From JBBQXV01 sp043785585 (GTDB taxonomy: Bacteria > Myxococcota_A > Polyangia > Polyangiales > Polyangiaceae), in NCBI GenBank assembly GCA_043785585.1, contig JAYVXB010000519.1:1-14397 (forward strand): a DNA stretch of 14,397 bases. Direction: 5' to 3'. Shown here piece after piece: positions 1 through 7,538 of this stretch (the first letter of the stretch is position 1; each line of letters starts with the position of its first letter). The notes below the pieces were generated by a model, which ran no database searches, was not told the DNA's origin, and saw only the letters and a list, made by a program, of their open reading frames with translations. A program made the translations under genes and the position numbers.

Positions 1-1
1 G

Positions 2-439
2 ACGATCGACACGTCGACGAGCGGTCTCGGCGCGCGCGGCGTGCTCGGCGCGACCGCGTCGGCCTCCGGACAAGCCGTCTTCTTCGGCGGTCAGAACAAC
101 GGCACCTTCTTCGACACCGGTGCGAGCTTCGACGAGAGCGCGCGAAGCTGGAGCGCGATTCGCGCGCCGCTCGCCGCGGAGCTCACGCCGGGCAAGCGGC
201 GCGACGCGCTCCTATGGTGGGGCGGCGGTCGTCTCTGGCTCTGGGGCGGATTCTCGGGCGGCTACCCGATGAACGGCGCGTCGTACGACGCGGTCGGCGA
301 CGCGTGGACGTCGTTCCCCGCGGGCTTCGCGAGCGAGCACGTCGCGCCTCAACGCATCTGGACGGGCTCGGACCTCTTCGTATGGAGCGGCGCGGACATC
401 ATCGGCTACTTCAACGACGGAAGGGTGTATCGGCCGTGA
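2..439 (+). CDS. Kelch/galactose-oxidase-like beta-propeller protein, 3' end only
   Basis: The frame is open from the left edge of the window and ends at TGA 437-439, so only the last 145 residues are seen. They carry kelch-like blades: a glycine pair after a hydrophobic strand (FFGG, WLWGGF, WSGA), followed by an aromatic-containing YD...WT strand (SYDAVGDAWTSFP). This is typical of kelch repeat propellers that bind ligands or partners outside the cytoplasm. No catalytic motif or anchor is visible because the N-terminus is missing. The first in-frame start in the window (GTG at 41) is internal and should not be taken as the gene start. The gene converges on the proline-rich peptide gene at 545-727. 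The kelch assignment is fairly safe; the substrate and cellular role are unknown. Confidence 0.75.
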   Translation, partial: TIDTSTSGLGARGVLGATASASGQAVFFGGQNNGTFFDTGASFDESARSWSAIRAPLAAELTPGKRRDALLWWGGGRLWLWGGFSGGYPMNGASYDAVGDAWTSFPAGFASEHVAPQRIWTGSDLFVWSGADIIGYFNDGRVYRP

Positions 440-478
440 TGCACGCGAGGGCGCGACGTCGTTCGTCTTTGCGTCATA

Positions 479-522
479 GCGTGGATGCAAATCGCCACGC
501 GACGGCAGATCTGCCTCGTCGC
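479..522. terminator. Two adjacent stem-loops between convergent gene ends
   Basis: The 105-base gap between the kelch stop (439) and the proline-rich gene stop (545) holds two hairpins. The first is GCGTGG/CCACGC at 479-484 and 495-500. The second is a perfect 12-base palindrome, GGCAGATCTGCC (504-515), extended by GCGAC/GTCGC (499-503, 518-522) with a 2-base bulge. They share two bases, so they would form alternately. There is no T-tract. The position between convergent ends suggests a bidirectional terminator. The BglII-like palindrome could instead be a protein-binding site. Confidence 0.35.
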
Positions 523-544
523 TTCCGCTCGTCGCTGCGCGCGT

Positions 545-727
545 TCACGGCGATGGCGTCAGCGGCGGGTGCGGCTCGATCTCCGGCGCCGTCTGCGGCC
601 CGGGCGGCGAACGCAGCGGTTCGTCCGGCAGCGGTCGATGGATGGGTTGTACCTGCGGATGCGGGACGGTCGTCGGCGTAGGCGCGGGCGTGGCGTTCGG
701 GTTCGTCGGGTAGGGCTCGATCGGCAT
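545..727 (-). CDS. Proline-rich small protein, 60 aa
   Basis: ATG is at 727-725 and TGA ends at 545. Twenty-two of the 60 residues are proline, spread over the whole length with Thr, Glu and His, and there is no cysteine and no hydrophobic segment. The protein is therefore probably extended and disordered, resembling PT-rich linkers. The main support for a real gene is a strong Shine-Dalgarno site, GGAGG at 739-735 with a 7-nt spacer to ATG. Composition alone is weak evidence, because GC-rich antisense frames often give proline. The gene is divergent from the lipoprotein at 829, with 101 bases between the two starts. It has no signal peptide, so export is not supported. No family is recognised and no function is offered. 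Confidence 0.5.
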   Translation of the reverse strand: MPIEPYPTNPNATPAPTPTTVPHPQVQPIHRPLPDEPLRSPPGPQTAPEIEPHPPLTPSP

Positions 728-828
728 GATGATTCCTCCGCGCGACGAAAGAGCAGGCCGCGTGCCTACGGCACGGCACGTGCGTTGGGTTGGTTTCGCG
801 CAACGACAACGCGTCCGAGGTCACGGCG
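728..828. promoter_or_regulatory. Divergent intergenic region with a short hairpin
   Basis: These 101 bases separate two divergent starts and must hold both promoters if both genes are real. A perfect stem CGTGCC/GGCACG with a TAC loop lies at 761-775, and a second GGCACG copy at 775-780 offers an alternative pairing. GCACGTGC at 777-784 is palindromic. I see no convincing -35/-10 pair. GAGG at 817-820 is the ribosome site of the lipoprotein gene. Confidence 0.3.
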
Positions 829-1365
829 ATGAAGCAGAAACCCATCACCCTATCCATGCTCGCTTTGGCGACAGCGCTCGTCTCGTTCGGGTGCGCACGC
901 ACAGCCGACAAGCCGCAGCCGTCACCGGATCCGGCGCCGCAGCCGCAGCGAGCCGAAGCGCAGAGGGCGCGCGACGACGTCGATCAGGCGACGAGCCGCG
1001 AGGATGGCCTGAAGCAGCAAGAGGACGAGCGCGCGCTGAACTTGCTTCGCGACGCGCAGCGCCACTACACGGACGAGATCAACCGTGACATCGTCGAGGC
1101 CGACGACCAAGTGGGCATTCTCCAAAATGCGTCGAGCTGGGCGAGCGGCGCCACGAAGACGGACTACGACCACGCGCTCGAGGACCTCGCGCTTCGACGC
1201 GAGACGCTCCGCGCCGATCTCCCCGCGATCTCCGACGCGACCGTCGCGGATTGGCCGAGCGTGAGAGCACGGGTCGACAACGATCTCGACGACGCGAACA
1301 AATCGCTCCGCGCGGCGTTCGCGCGTACCAAGGACATGCCGCGAAAGACGGCGACGGCGCGTTGA
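829..1365 (+). CDS. Putative lipoprotein, helical, unknown function
   Basis: A TTG at 790 extends the frame, but ATG 829 is preferred: GAGG sits 8 nt before it, and the protein then begins with MKQK followed by a hydrophobic stretch ending in SFGC. This is a lipoprotein-type signal with Cys22 as the likely lipidated residue. The -3 position is Ser, which is not the classical Leu/Val/Ile, so the lipobox is atypical. After a short Pro/Gln-rich linker, the rest of the 178-residue chain is rich in Ala, Arg, Asp and Glu and looks mostly alpha-helical, possibly coiled coil. No enzymatic motif is visible and I recognise no family. It stands alone between the divergent proline-rich gene and the methyltransferase. 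A role in the cell envelope is inferred only from the signal. Confidence 0.7.
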   Translation: MKQKPITLSMLALATALVSFGCARTADKPQPSPDPAPQPQRAEAQRARDDVDQATSREDGLKQQEDERALNLLRDAQRHYTDEINRDIVEADDQVGILQNASSWASGATKTDYDHALEDLALRRETLRADLPAISDATVADWPSVRARVDNDLDDANKSLRAAFARTKDMPRKTATAR

Positions 1366-1375
1366 TCGACTTCGA

Positions 1376-1398
1376 GGCGGCGCTCGTCCACCGCCGCC
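1376..1398 (+). terminator. Candidate terminator after the lipoprotein gene
   Basis: GGCGGCG (1376-1382) pairs perfectly with CGCCGCC (1392-1398) across a 9-nt loop, starting 10 bases after the stop codon. A pyrimidine-rich run with scattered T follows (1400-1415). This is a plausible but imperfect intrinsic terminator. Confidence 0.4.
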
Positions 1399-1434
1399 GC
1401 TCGCGTCTTCTTCCCCGAGCTCATTGAATGTGCG

Positions 1435-1462
1435 TTTACGCGCGCTCGCCGCTCGCTACAGT
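1435..1462 (+). promoter_or_regulatory. Putative promoter giving a leaderless methyltransferase mRNA
   Basis: TTTACG (1435-1440) and TACAGT (1457-1462) are separated by 16 nt, and each matches four of six positions of the sigma-70 hexamers. The first base of ATG 1469 lies 7 nt after the -10 box, where transcription would normally begin. There is no Shine-Dalgarno site, so a leaderless start fits. Confidence 0.45.
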
Positions 1463-1468
1463 GCGCGC

Positions 1469-2293
1469 ATGACGCCGTCATCGCCGATGAGCACGCCGGT
1501 CCCGTGGAACTTGGTCGCGCCCGGGTACGCCGAAGAGGTCGTACCGATGTTCGAAGCGTACGCGACGGAGGCGCTCCGATTCGCCGCCCCCGCGTTGGGC
1601 GCGCGTATCGTGGACGTCGCGTGCGGTCCGGGCACGTTGACGGCGATCGCGGCGCGCGCCGGGCATCCCGTGGATGCGATCGATTTCGCGCCCGCGATGA
1701 TCGAGCGTCTCGAGGCGCGCGTGAAGGCGCTGGGCGTCGCGAACGTGAAGAGTCACCTCGGCGACGGTCAGGCGTTGCCGTTCCCCGACGGCGTCTTCGG
1801 CGCCGGCTTCTCGATGTTCGGGCTGATGTTCTTTCCGGATCGCGCGAAGGGGTTCGCGGAGCTGCGTCGCGTCCTCGCGCCGGGTGCGCGCGCGGTGGTC
1901 TCGAGCTGGACGCCGCTCGAAGCGACGCCCGCGCTGGCTGCGATGTTCGGCTCGCTGCGCGAGGTGATGGCCGCCACGCTCGGGTCGAAGGGCCCCGTGA
2001 TCGGCGACAAGGCGATGCCGCTCTCGACCGAGGACGCGTGCCGAGCCGAGATGTCGGCGTCGTTCCGCGAGGTCACCGTCCATCGCGTTTCGCACACGGA
2101 GCGCTACGAATCGGCCGATGCGTTCTGGGAGTCGCTCGAGCGCACGATGGCGCCGATCGCGCTCATGAAGAAATCGCTCGGCGACAAGTGGGCCCCGGTC
2201 GGCGATGCCGCGCGCGACGCGATACGCCGCACCGTCGGCGATGGCGTCGCGGAGATCACGATGACCGCCTGGCTGACGACGGGAACGGCGTAG
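1469..2293 (+). CDS. Class I SAM-dependent methyltransferase (UbiE/Methyltransf_11-like)
   Basis: The 274-residue protein has the Rossmann methyltransferase signature. Motif I is VDVACGPGTL at residues 48-57 (S-adenosylmethionine binding). The acidic strand-2 end is in VDAIDFAP. Next come an LGDGQALPFPDGVF motif and a post-motif region, GFAELRRVLAPGARAVVSSW. This layout is typical of the UbiE/Methyltransf_11 group acting on small molecules or lipids. The C-terminal third is family-specific and does not reveal the substrate. The start at 1469 is chosen because a -10-like box ends 6 nt before it. TTG 1424 would place that promoter inside the gene, and ATG 1487 is a possible later start. Its stop lies one base from the stop of the convergent giant lipoprotein gene. 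No neighbour suggests a pathway. Confidence 0.85.
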   Translation: MTPSSPMSTPVPWNLVAPGYAEEVVPMFEAYATEALRFAAPALGARIVDVACGPGTLTAIAARAGHPVDAIDFAPAMIERLEARVKALGVANVKSHLGDGQALPFPDGVFGAGFSMFGLMFFPDRAKGFAELRRVLAPGARAVVSSWTPLEATPALAAMFGSLREVMAATLGSKGPVIGDKAMPLSTEDACRAEMSASFREVTVHRVSHTERYESADAFWESLERTMAPIALMKKSLGDKWAPVGDAARDAIRRTVGDGVAEITMTAWLTTGTA

Positions 2294-2294
2294 A

Positions 2295-5200
2295 TCACCA
2301 GGAGATTCGCCCGAGCAACCCCAGCGAGCCGACCCACGGCGCCGGAACGCTGACGTCGCTCACGGCGATCGCCTGCAGTCCCCCCTTGGTGAACGCGAAT
2401 TTCTGCGTCGCGCCCGCTGCGCGCACGATCACTTCGCCTTTCGCGTCGTCGGCGCCGCCGACGATCATCGTGTGGTAGGCGCCGTCGCGAAGCACCGTGA
2501 TCGCGAACGCGCGTCCGCCCGAGCGCGCGTCGGCCGGTGTGACGGGCGAGAAGACGGTGCCGTTCGGCGCGACGACGATCGGCAGCGGGCAGTCCTTCAC
2601 GTGCGACGCGCACGTCACGGTGACTTCCATTTGTCCGAGCGACGCGCTCGTCGGATCGAACGCGGGTACGTCACCCGACGCGAGGAGCGGCTTCAGCTTC
2701 TCGACGAGCTTTCCAGGTTTCTCGATCGCGTTCGCTTCCGCGAGCGCCGCTTCGCGATCGCCGAGCGCACGCGCGCGGCATCGAAGCGACTCGTACCGCC
2801 ACTCGTCGCTCGCATCGAGCTCCGCGAGCGAGCGCCAGTGCGCGCACGCGCGTCGATCTTCGCCCGCCGCTTCGAACGCGCGCGCGGCGCGCACGTGCGA
2901 CTTCACCGATGCCGCGTTCGTCTCCACCGCGGCGTCGACCGCGAGGAGCGCCGTCTTCGCGTCGCCGGTCGCAACCGCCGCATACGACAAGAGCTCGCGC
3001 GCGACGGGCAGATCCGGATCCGCCTCGACGAACGCACGCGCGAGCACGAGCGCCTGATCGAACCGCCCGCGCGCGAGCAGCCCGCGCACGAGCGCCTCGC
3101 GCTTCATTCGACTTTGCGGGCTCGCGTCGAGCGTCGTACGCAGCTTCTGGATCGCGTCGTCACCCGCCGAGCGCCATGCGTCGTCGCTCGCGCGCGTGAA
3201 CGCGGTCGGCTGCGCGGGCGCGTCGTACTGCGGCATCTGCGGGGGAGGCGGCATCGACGACCCGCCTTGGTTGACGAAGTTGAAGGGGACCGTGATGGTC
3301 GCCACTCCGCCGCCGCTCGGCGGATCGAACTGGGCGTTTCGCAGCGCGGCCACGATGCAGCTCACGACGTTGCCCGGCATGTTGCCCGACGGCATCGCGC
3401 TCGACGATTGCACCTCGCCGGTCGGTCCGACCTTCAGCATGACCGCGACTTTGCCGGCGATGGTCGGATCGTTCATGAGCCCGCGCTGGTAACACGCGCG
3501 GACGCGCGGGCGCTGACCGGCGATGACGCGAGCGGCATTCGCGATCGGGACCGACGTCGACACGCCGCCCACCTGCGCGTCCCCTCGCGGCGCCGACGCT
3601 GACGACTGCCCCTGCGTGCCCGACGACGTGCTGTCGCCAGGACGAAGATCGGCTAGGCCGCCGCTCCCGCCCGGTCGGAGCGGGCCGCCGCCTGGGCCGA
3701 GGTTCAACCCGTTGGAAGCGGGCGCTGGGCCGCCGCCGAGCGCGGCGAGGAGCGCGATCTTCATCTGGTCCGCTTGCGCCGCGAGCGCTGCGGACTGCGA
3801 GCCCGACGCGCCCGACGACCCGTCCGGCGCGACGGTCCGCTTCACTCCGTACGCCGCGAACATCGCGTCGTTCTCGAGCACGAGCATCGACGTGAGGCGA
3901 GACAAGACGTGAAAGCGCTTCGATAACTCGATGCTCTCCTTGTCGGACTTCGGATCGTGTTGCGCGATCAGATCGTCGATCCGCTGCGCTGCCCAGAGGC
4001 GCGGGACGACCGCGGCTTGGTGATCCGACGCTGTCCCCCACGCGAGCGTATACGTGTCGGACCACGCCGCCCCTTCGATCTCACCGGAGAGCTCGACGGT
4101 CGCGTCGCTCGTCGACGCGAGCTTGCCCACGAGAAAGAGCTGATCGCCGAGCACCAGGTTCGGCAGCCAGCGAGGATAGACGTCGGTCATCGACGCGGGG
4201 AGCGTGAGCTTCGGCGCGCGCACGACCGGCATGCGGAGCGACGCTGCGAGGTTGTCGATGCGGCGCGCGAGCGGCTCGCCGGTCGTGAGCGGTTGGTACG
4301 TCGCGCCGAGCTCGCGCGCGAGGAACGCGAGCGTCGCCGCGTCGACCGTCACGCCCGCGCCGATGAAGCGGAGATCCGCCTTCTTGCGATCGACCGCCGG
4401 CTTCGCTCGTAGCGCGATCCGCACCGGCGAGAGCTCGCCCGACGTCGCCGCGCCGTCACCGATGAAGACGATCTGCGCGCCCGCGCCGTCGTCGAGGCGC
4501 GACGCCGCGTCGAGGATCGCGCCCGCGACGTCCGACGATCCGCCCGGCGCCAGCTTCTTCGCCCACGCCTCCGCCTCGGTGAACGATCCGTCGAGCGCGG
4601 GCACGAGCCCCTTGTCCGGATACGACGAGCACGCGGAGTCGCACGCGAGGAACGCGACGCGCTCGTCGGGCTCGAGGCTGCGCGCGATCGCGAGCGCGAG
4701 CTTGATCTCGGCGTCGAGGGTCTCGCGCGTCTGGCTCTGGCTCGTGTCGATCGCGATGACGCGGTCATGCTTCTTGAACGCAGGGAGCGCGACGCCGGGC
4801 GGCAATCCGATCGCGAGGCGCATCGCGCCGTAGCTCTGCGTGCCCGCCGCCTTCGCCGTCCGATCGAGCCCGAGATCGCTCGTCGCGCCCCACGCCGGCA
4901 CGAACGCGGCTGCGTCCGCCGCGGCCGCTCGCGGCGTGCGCCACGCGAGCACGAAGTCCGCGACGGGCGCGAAGGCCTTCGCCTCGAACGTCGCCGTGAC
5001 CGACTTCGCCTCGTGTGCGATCACCGCCTGGTAGCGCGGCGTCTCGACGTCGAGCGGAGCGCCTTCGGGATCGCTCGCGGTCACGGAGATCGTCAGATCG
5101 CCGATCGTGTTCGCGCGCGCCTCGCCGAGCGACAGCGGATAGACGTAGCGGACTTCGTCGCCGGCCGTGACGAGCGCCTCGTCGTACGCGAGCACGACTT

Positions 5201-6239
5201 TGCGCGATCCCTTCGCCGGAATCGGAAACACCTTGAGCGACAGCTCGCCGCTCGCCACCCATTCGAGGAGCGCGGGATCGCGCGGCCTCACGGTGTCGTC
5301 GACGATGTCCTTGAAGATGAACGCGGCGCGCTTCTTCTCGACGACCTCGTCCTCGACGAGCTTGTCGCCGACCCAGAGCGCGAGGCGCGCCGTGATCGCG
5401 CGAGGCGGCACCGCGAAGACGTAGCGACCTTCGACGACGCGATCGCTGTCGTTCGCGAAGACCTCTTCGACCTCGGTGCGCGCGAAGCCGTGCTGGACGA
5501 TCGCGCGGACGTGATGCGACGCGAGGTGAACGCCCGCGACGACCTCCTCGGTGCCGGGGACGCGCGCGGTCATCGTGCCGAGGCCGCGCAGCTTGCCGCG
5601 CGACGTGTCCTCGACGAGCGGGAGCTCGACGCGCGCGACCGATCCCGAGAACGCGGCGCGACGATCGACGCCGTCCGCTTTGGTGACCGACGCGGTGTCG
5701 CCCGCGCGGAGCTCGGTCGAGTCGGCGCCGTGCTTGAAGGTGACGACGCCGTGGTCGACGCTCACCGCCGCGCGATCGCCGCCGTCGCGCGCGCGCACCG
5801 CGACGACCGTCGGCACTTGCGCTTCGAGGCTCGCCGTCTGCGTCCCCGCGCGTACGACGATCGGCGTGTGCTTCACCGCGGGCACCTTCGGCGCGCGGCG
5901 CATCACGACGACGCCGCCGCGAATCTCGACGACGCGCGGATCGGCATCGGCGAGCACGATCGCGGCGCCGGGCCCGAGCTCCGCGGTCGTCTCGTCGTCG
6001 AGCGTCGCCGTCGCGCGCCCCGCGTCCGACGTTCGCAAGAACGCACCCGCCGCGGCGTGCGCGCCCTTGGTCGCGGGCGTGCACGAATCTCCGCCCGCCG
6101 CGCACCACGACGCGCCGTCCGCGTCGTTCAGCGTCACCGACCAAGGAGCAGGAGGCGGCGGTTTCTTCTTCGGGCAACCGCCGAGCGCGAGAGCCAACCC
6201 ACAGAGAACAACGCCCCACGCCGGTCCCCGCGTCGACAA
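2295..6239 (-). CDS. Giant lipoprotein: FecR-like + VIT + vWA + AgmX/PglI C-terminal + TPR
   Basis: The 1314-residue protein starts at TTG 6239. An in-frame TGA lies two codons upstream, so no longer start is possible. The N-terminus carries a signal and lipobox, LALALGGC (Cys22), then a proline-rich linker. In order I read: a FecR-like beta domain (about 35-200); a VIT domain (about 236-370, with VEGRYVFAVPPRA and the VFPIPAKGSRKV strand); a von Willebrand A domain (about 493-670) with an intact MIDAS, DTSQS, at 498-502; a Gly/Pro/Ser-rich linker (about 830-890); an AgmX/PglI or TonB-like C-terminal module around RACYQRGL (Cys916); TPR-like helical repeats (about 1030-1190); and a beta-rich tail ending in a tryptophan. 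VIT-vWA pairs usually mediate metal-dependent protein binding at the surface, and AgmX-type modules belong to myxobacterial envelope and motility proteins. A scaffold or assembly role is inferred. Domain edges are approximate. Confidence 0.85.
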   Translation of the reverse strand: MSTRGPAWGVVLCGLALALGGCPKKKPPPPAPWSVTLNDADGASWCAAGGDSCTPATKGAHAAAGAFLRTSDAGRATATLDDETTAELGPGAAIVLADADPRVVEIRGGVVVMRRAPKVPAVKHTPIVVRAGTQTASLEAQVPTVVAVRARDGGDRAAVSVDHGVVTFKHGADSTELRAGDTASVTKADGVDRRAAFSGSVARVELPLVEDTSRGKLRGLGTMTARVPGTEEVVAGVHLASHHVRAIVQHGFARTEVEEVFANDSDRVVEGRYVFAVPPRAITARLALWVGDKLVEDEVVEKKRAAFIFKDIVDDTVRPRDPALLEWVASGELSLKVFPIPAKGSRKVVLAYDEALVTAGDEVRYVYPLSLGEARANTIGDLTISVTASDPEGAPLDVETPRYQAVIAHEAKSVTATFEAKAFAPVADFVLAWRTPRAAAADAAAFVPAWGATSDLGLDRTAKAAGTQSYGAMRLAIGLPPGVALPAFKKHDRVIAIDTSQSQTRETLDAEIKLALAIARSLEPDERVAFLACDSACSSYPDKGLVPALDGSFTEAEAWAKKLAPGGSSDVAGAILDAASRLDDGAGAQIVFIGDGAATSGELSPVRIALRAKPAVDRKKADLRFIGAGVTVDAATLAFLARELGATYQPLTTGEPLARRIDNLAASLRMPVVRAPKLTLPASMTDVYPRWLPNLVLGDQLFLVGKLASTSDATVELSGEIEGAAWSDTYTLAWGTASDHQAAVVPRLWAAQRIDDLIAQHDPKSDKESIELSKRFHVLSRLTSMLVLENDAMFAAYGVKRTVAPDGSSGASGSQSAALAAQADQMKIALLAALGGGPAPASNGLNLGPGGGPLRPGGSGGLADLRPGDSTSSGTQGQSSASAPRGDAQVGGVSTSVPIANAARVIAGQRPRVRACYQRGLMNDPTIAGKVAVMLKVGPTGEVQSSSAMPSGNMPGNVVSCIVAALRNAQFDPPSGGGVATITVPFNFVNQGGSSMPPPPQMPQYDAPAQPTAFTRASDDAWRSAGDDAIQKLRTTLDASPQSRMKREALVRGLLARGRFDQALVLARAFVEADPDLPVARELLSYAAVATGDAKTALLAVDAAVETNAASVKSHVRAARAFEAAGEDRRACAHWRSLAELDASDEWRYESLRCRARALGDREAALAEANAIEKPGKLVEKLKPLLASGDVPAFDPTSASLGQMEVTVTCASHVKDCPLPIVVAPNGTVFSPVTPADARSGGRAFAITVLRDGAYHTMIVGGADDAKGEVIVRAAGATQKFAFTKGGLQAIAVSDVSVPAPWVGSLGLLGRISW

Positions 6240-6296
6240 GAGTCACCCCCGTGAAGATGACACGGTATCACGGCGACTCCTTGGTTCGAGCGACCG

Positions 6297-6845
6297 CTAC
6301 TTCGTGGCCGCCGCAGTCGCCGCAGTTGCCGCGAGAACGTCGTCCGCGTGAATCCCGGGATCGACGTTCGGCCACACGCGCGCGACGCGACCGTCCGCGC
6401 CGACGAGGAACGTCACGCGCGCCGTCATTCCCATCGGCGCGCCGACTCCGTACGCGCGCTCGGCGGTGCCCGACTCGTCGGCGACGAGCGGGAAGGGGAG
6501 CTTGTGATTCACGGCGAACGCGCGATGCGACTCGGCCGAGTCGCGCGAGACGCCGAAGATGACGACGCCCGCTGCGGTGTACTTGGCGAACGCGTCGCGA
6601 AACGCGCACGCTTCCTTCGTGCAGCCGGGCGTCTCGTCCTTTGGATAGAAGTAGACGACCGCCGCGTGCCCGCGCACCGACGACAGACGCACGACGTTTC
6701 CGTTCGCGTCCTCACCCGACACGTCCGGCGCGGGAGCACCGACGGGAAGAAGACCGGAGCCGCCGTCCGGGCGCTGCGTCGCGCCGCACGACACGACGAG
6801 CGCGAGGAGCGGCGCGATCGCGACGAACGCGAGGCGAGCCGACAT
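6297..6845 (-). CDS. bcp: Bcp/PrxQ-type peroxiredoxin, predicted lipoprotein
   Basis: This 182-residue thiol peroxidase reduces hydrogen or organic peroxides. The peroxidatic Cys75 sits in the family motif TPGCTKEACAFRD, and the likely resolving Cys80 is five residues on, the classic atypical two-cysteine Bcp/PrxQ arrangement. VYFYPKDETPG and the later FPLVAD and GVGAPMGMTARVTFLV segments also match the fold. Unlike cytosolic Bcp, it has an N-terminal signal with lipobox LVVSC (Cys20), so it probably acts on the periplasmic side of a membrane. Its ATG overlaps the stop of the upstream glutaredoxin-like gene by one base (TGATG), which indicates translational coupling. The giant lipoprotein gene starts 57 bases downstream on the same strand and may be co-transcribed. 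The identity of its electron donor is not evident. Confidence 0.9.
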   Translation of the reverse strand: MSARLAFVAIAPLLALVVSCGATQRPDGGSGLLPVGAPAPDVSGEDANGNVVRLSSVRGHAAVVYFYPKDETPGCTKEACAFRDAFAKYTAAGVVIFGVSRDSAESHRAFAVNHKLPFPLVADESGTAERAYGVGAPMGMTARVTFLVGADGRVARVWPNVDPGIHADDVLAATAATAAATK

Positions 6846-7213
6846 CAACCGAGTCGCTTCTTGAGCGAGCCGTCCGCGATCGCCGCGATCGTCGCGTTCT
6901 TTCCCCCGATGAGCACGCCGCGAACGAACACTTGCGGGAACGTCGGCCAGCCGCTCCACAGCTTGATGGCGAGGCGCTGCTTCCACTCGCCGAAGTAGCT
7001 CCCGTACTCGAGGTACGTGTGCTCGACGCCGGCTTCGCGAAGCGCGGCGCGAACGTTTCGCACGTGCGGGTTCTGCGACATCCCGACGACGACGACCGCG
7101 TCGCGTTCGACCGTCTCGCGAACCTTGGAGACGACGTCGGCATGGAACGCAGCGGTCGCTGCGGCCACTTCGGGGGTGCGATGCGCTTCGGCGAGGAGAG
7201 GGCGGGCTTCCAT
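6845..7213 (-). CDS. Glutaredoxin-fold protein lacking all cysteines
   Basis: The 122 residues align by eye with monothiol glutaredoxins: a VVVVGMS strand, the position of the active-site loop, a long helix (RAALREAGVEHTYLEYG), the WPTFPQVFVRG strand with its cis-proline, and the IGGKN turn before a C-terminal helix. Where CPYC or CGFS is expected it has NPHV/HVRN, and no cysteine occurs anywhere, so ordinary glutathione-dependent redox or Fe-S ligation by Cys is excluded. A binding or regulatory role is inferred. ATG 7213 is chosen as the start because TATGCT ends 7 nt upstream in -10 position. ATG 7225 in the same frame lies inside that box and would add four residues. It is the first gene of a probable operon with the secreted peroxiredoxin. 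Confidence 0.8.
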   Translation of the reverse strand: MEARPLLAEAHRTPEVAAATAAFHADVVSKVRETVERDAVVVVGMSQNPHVRNVRAALREAGVEHTYLEYGSYFGEWKQRLAIKLWSGWPTFPQVFVRGVLIGGKNATIAAIADGSLKKRLG

Positions 7214-7220
7214 GGTTGCC

Positions 7221-7226
7221 AGCATA
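7221..7226 (-). promoter_or_regulatory. Putative -10 box (TATGCT), leaderless start
   Basis: Read on the minus strand, TATGCT matches four of six consensus -10 positions and is followed by 7 nt and then ATG 7213. There is no Shine-Dalgarno site before that ATG and no clear -35 hexamer. The placement matches the boxes seen before the methyltransferase, the 139-residue protein and the DoxX-like gene. Confidence 0.4.
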
Positions 7227-7261
7227 GATGCCGGCGTCGCCGAAGTGGTTGCGTGTCGCTA

Positions 7262-7408
7262 TCAGCGCGCGGGGCCCTGGCGCGGCGCGCTGGTCGACTC
7301 GCCGACGTCGCGCGGGGCCCACGTCGAGTTGGGCGTCATCGACGCACAGCCGGCGAGCATGGATGCGAAGAACGAGAGCGAGACGATCGAGACGATGAGC
7401 TTACGCAT
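7262..7408 (-). CDS. Small lipoprotein, 48 aa
   Basis: ATG 7408-7406 follows a strong Shine-Dalgarno site, AGGAGG, 8 nt upstream, and TGA ends at 7262. The N-terminus is MRK plus a hydrophobic run ending in the canonical lipobox LAGC, with Cys21 as the lipid anchor. The predicted mature part is only 28 residues (starting CASMTP), polar, rich in Pro, Ser and Arg, and without recognisable fold motifs. It resembles the many tiny entericidin-like or orphan lipoproteins in Gram-negative genomes, but no specific family is recognised. It lies upstream of the glutaredoxin-like gene on the same strand, 48 bases before that gene's start, and diverges from the MFS gene at 7539. The signal, lipobox and ribosome site together make this a well-supported gene despite its size. 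Confidence 0.8.
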   Translation of the reverse strand: MRKLIVSIVSLSFFASMLAGCASMTPNSTWAPRDVGESTSAPRQGPAR

Positions 7409-7522
7409 GGACGAATCCTCCTGATGGGGCGCCGACTTGGGCGCTGCCTTCGGGTTTCAATTCGTCGGGGCGTCCGCACAAATTTCGCGCCTCGGTCGAA
7501 ATCGTCGTCATGGGCCGCGTGG

Positions 7523-7528
7523 TAGGTT
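7523..7528 (+). promoter_or_regulatory. Putative extended -10 box of the MFS gene
   Basis: TAGGTT is preceded by TG one base upstream (TGGTAGGTT), an extended -10 arrangement. ATG 7539 lies 10 nt after it, which would leave a leader of only a few bases. No clear -35 hexamer is seen. Confidence 0.35.
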
Positions 7529-7538
7529 CCCGCACCCG

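Noticed and set aside
790..828. TTG 790 as start of the lipoprotein
   Set aside because: It would place 13 non-hydrophobic residues before the signal peptide. ATG 829 has a ribosome site and starts the signal directly.
4767..6254. A 495-codon open frame on the plus strand opposite the giant lipoprotein
   Set aside because: Arg/Ala-rich shadow with no domain features, while the minus strand encodes recognisable VIT and vWA domains.
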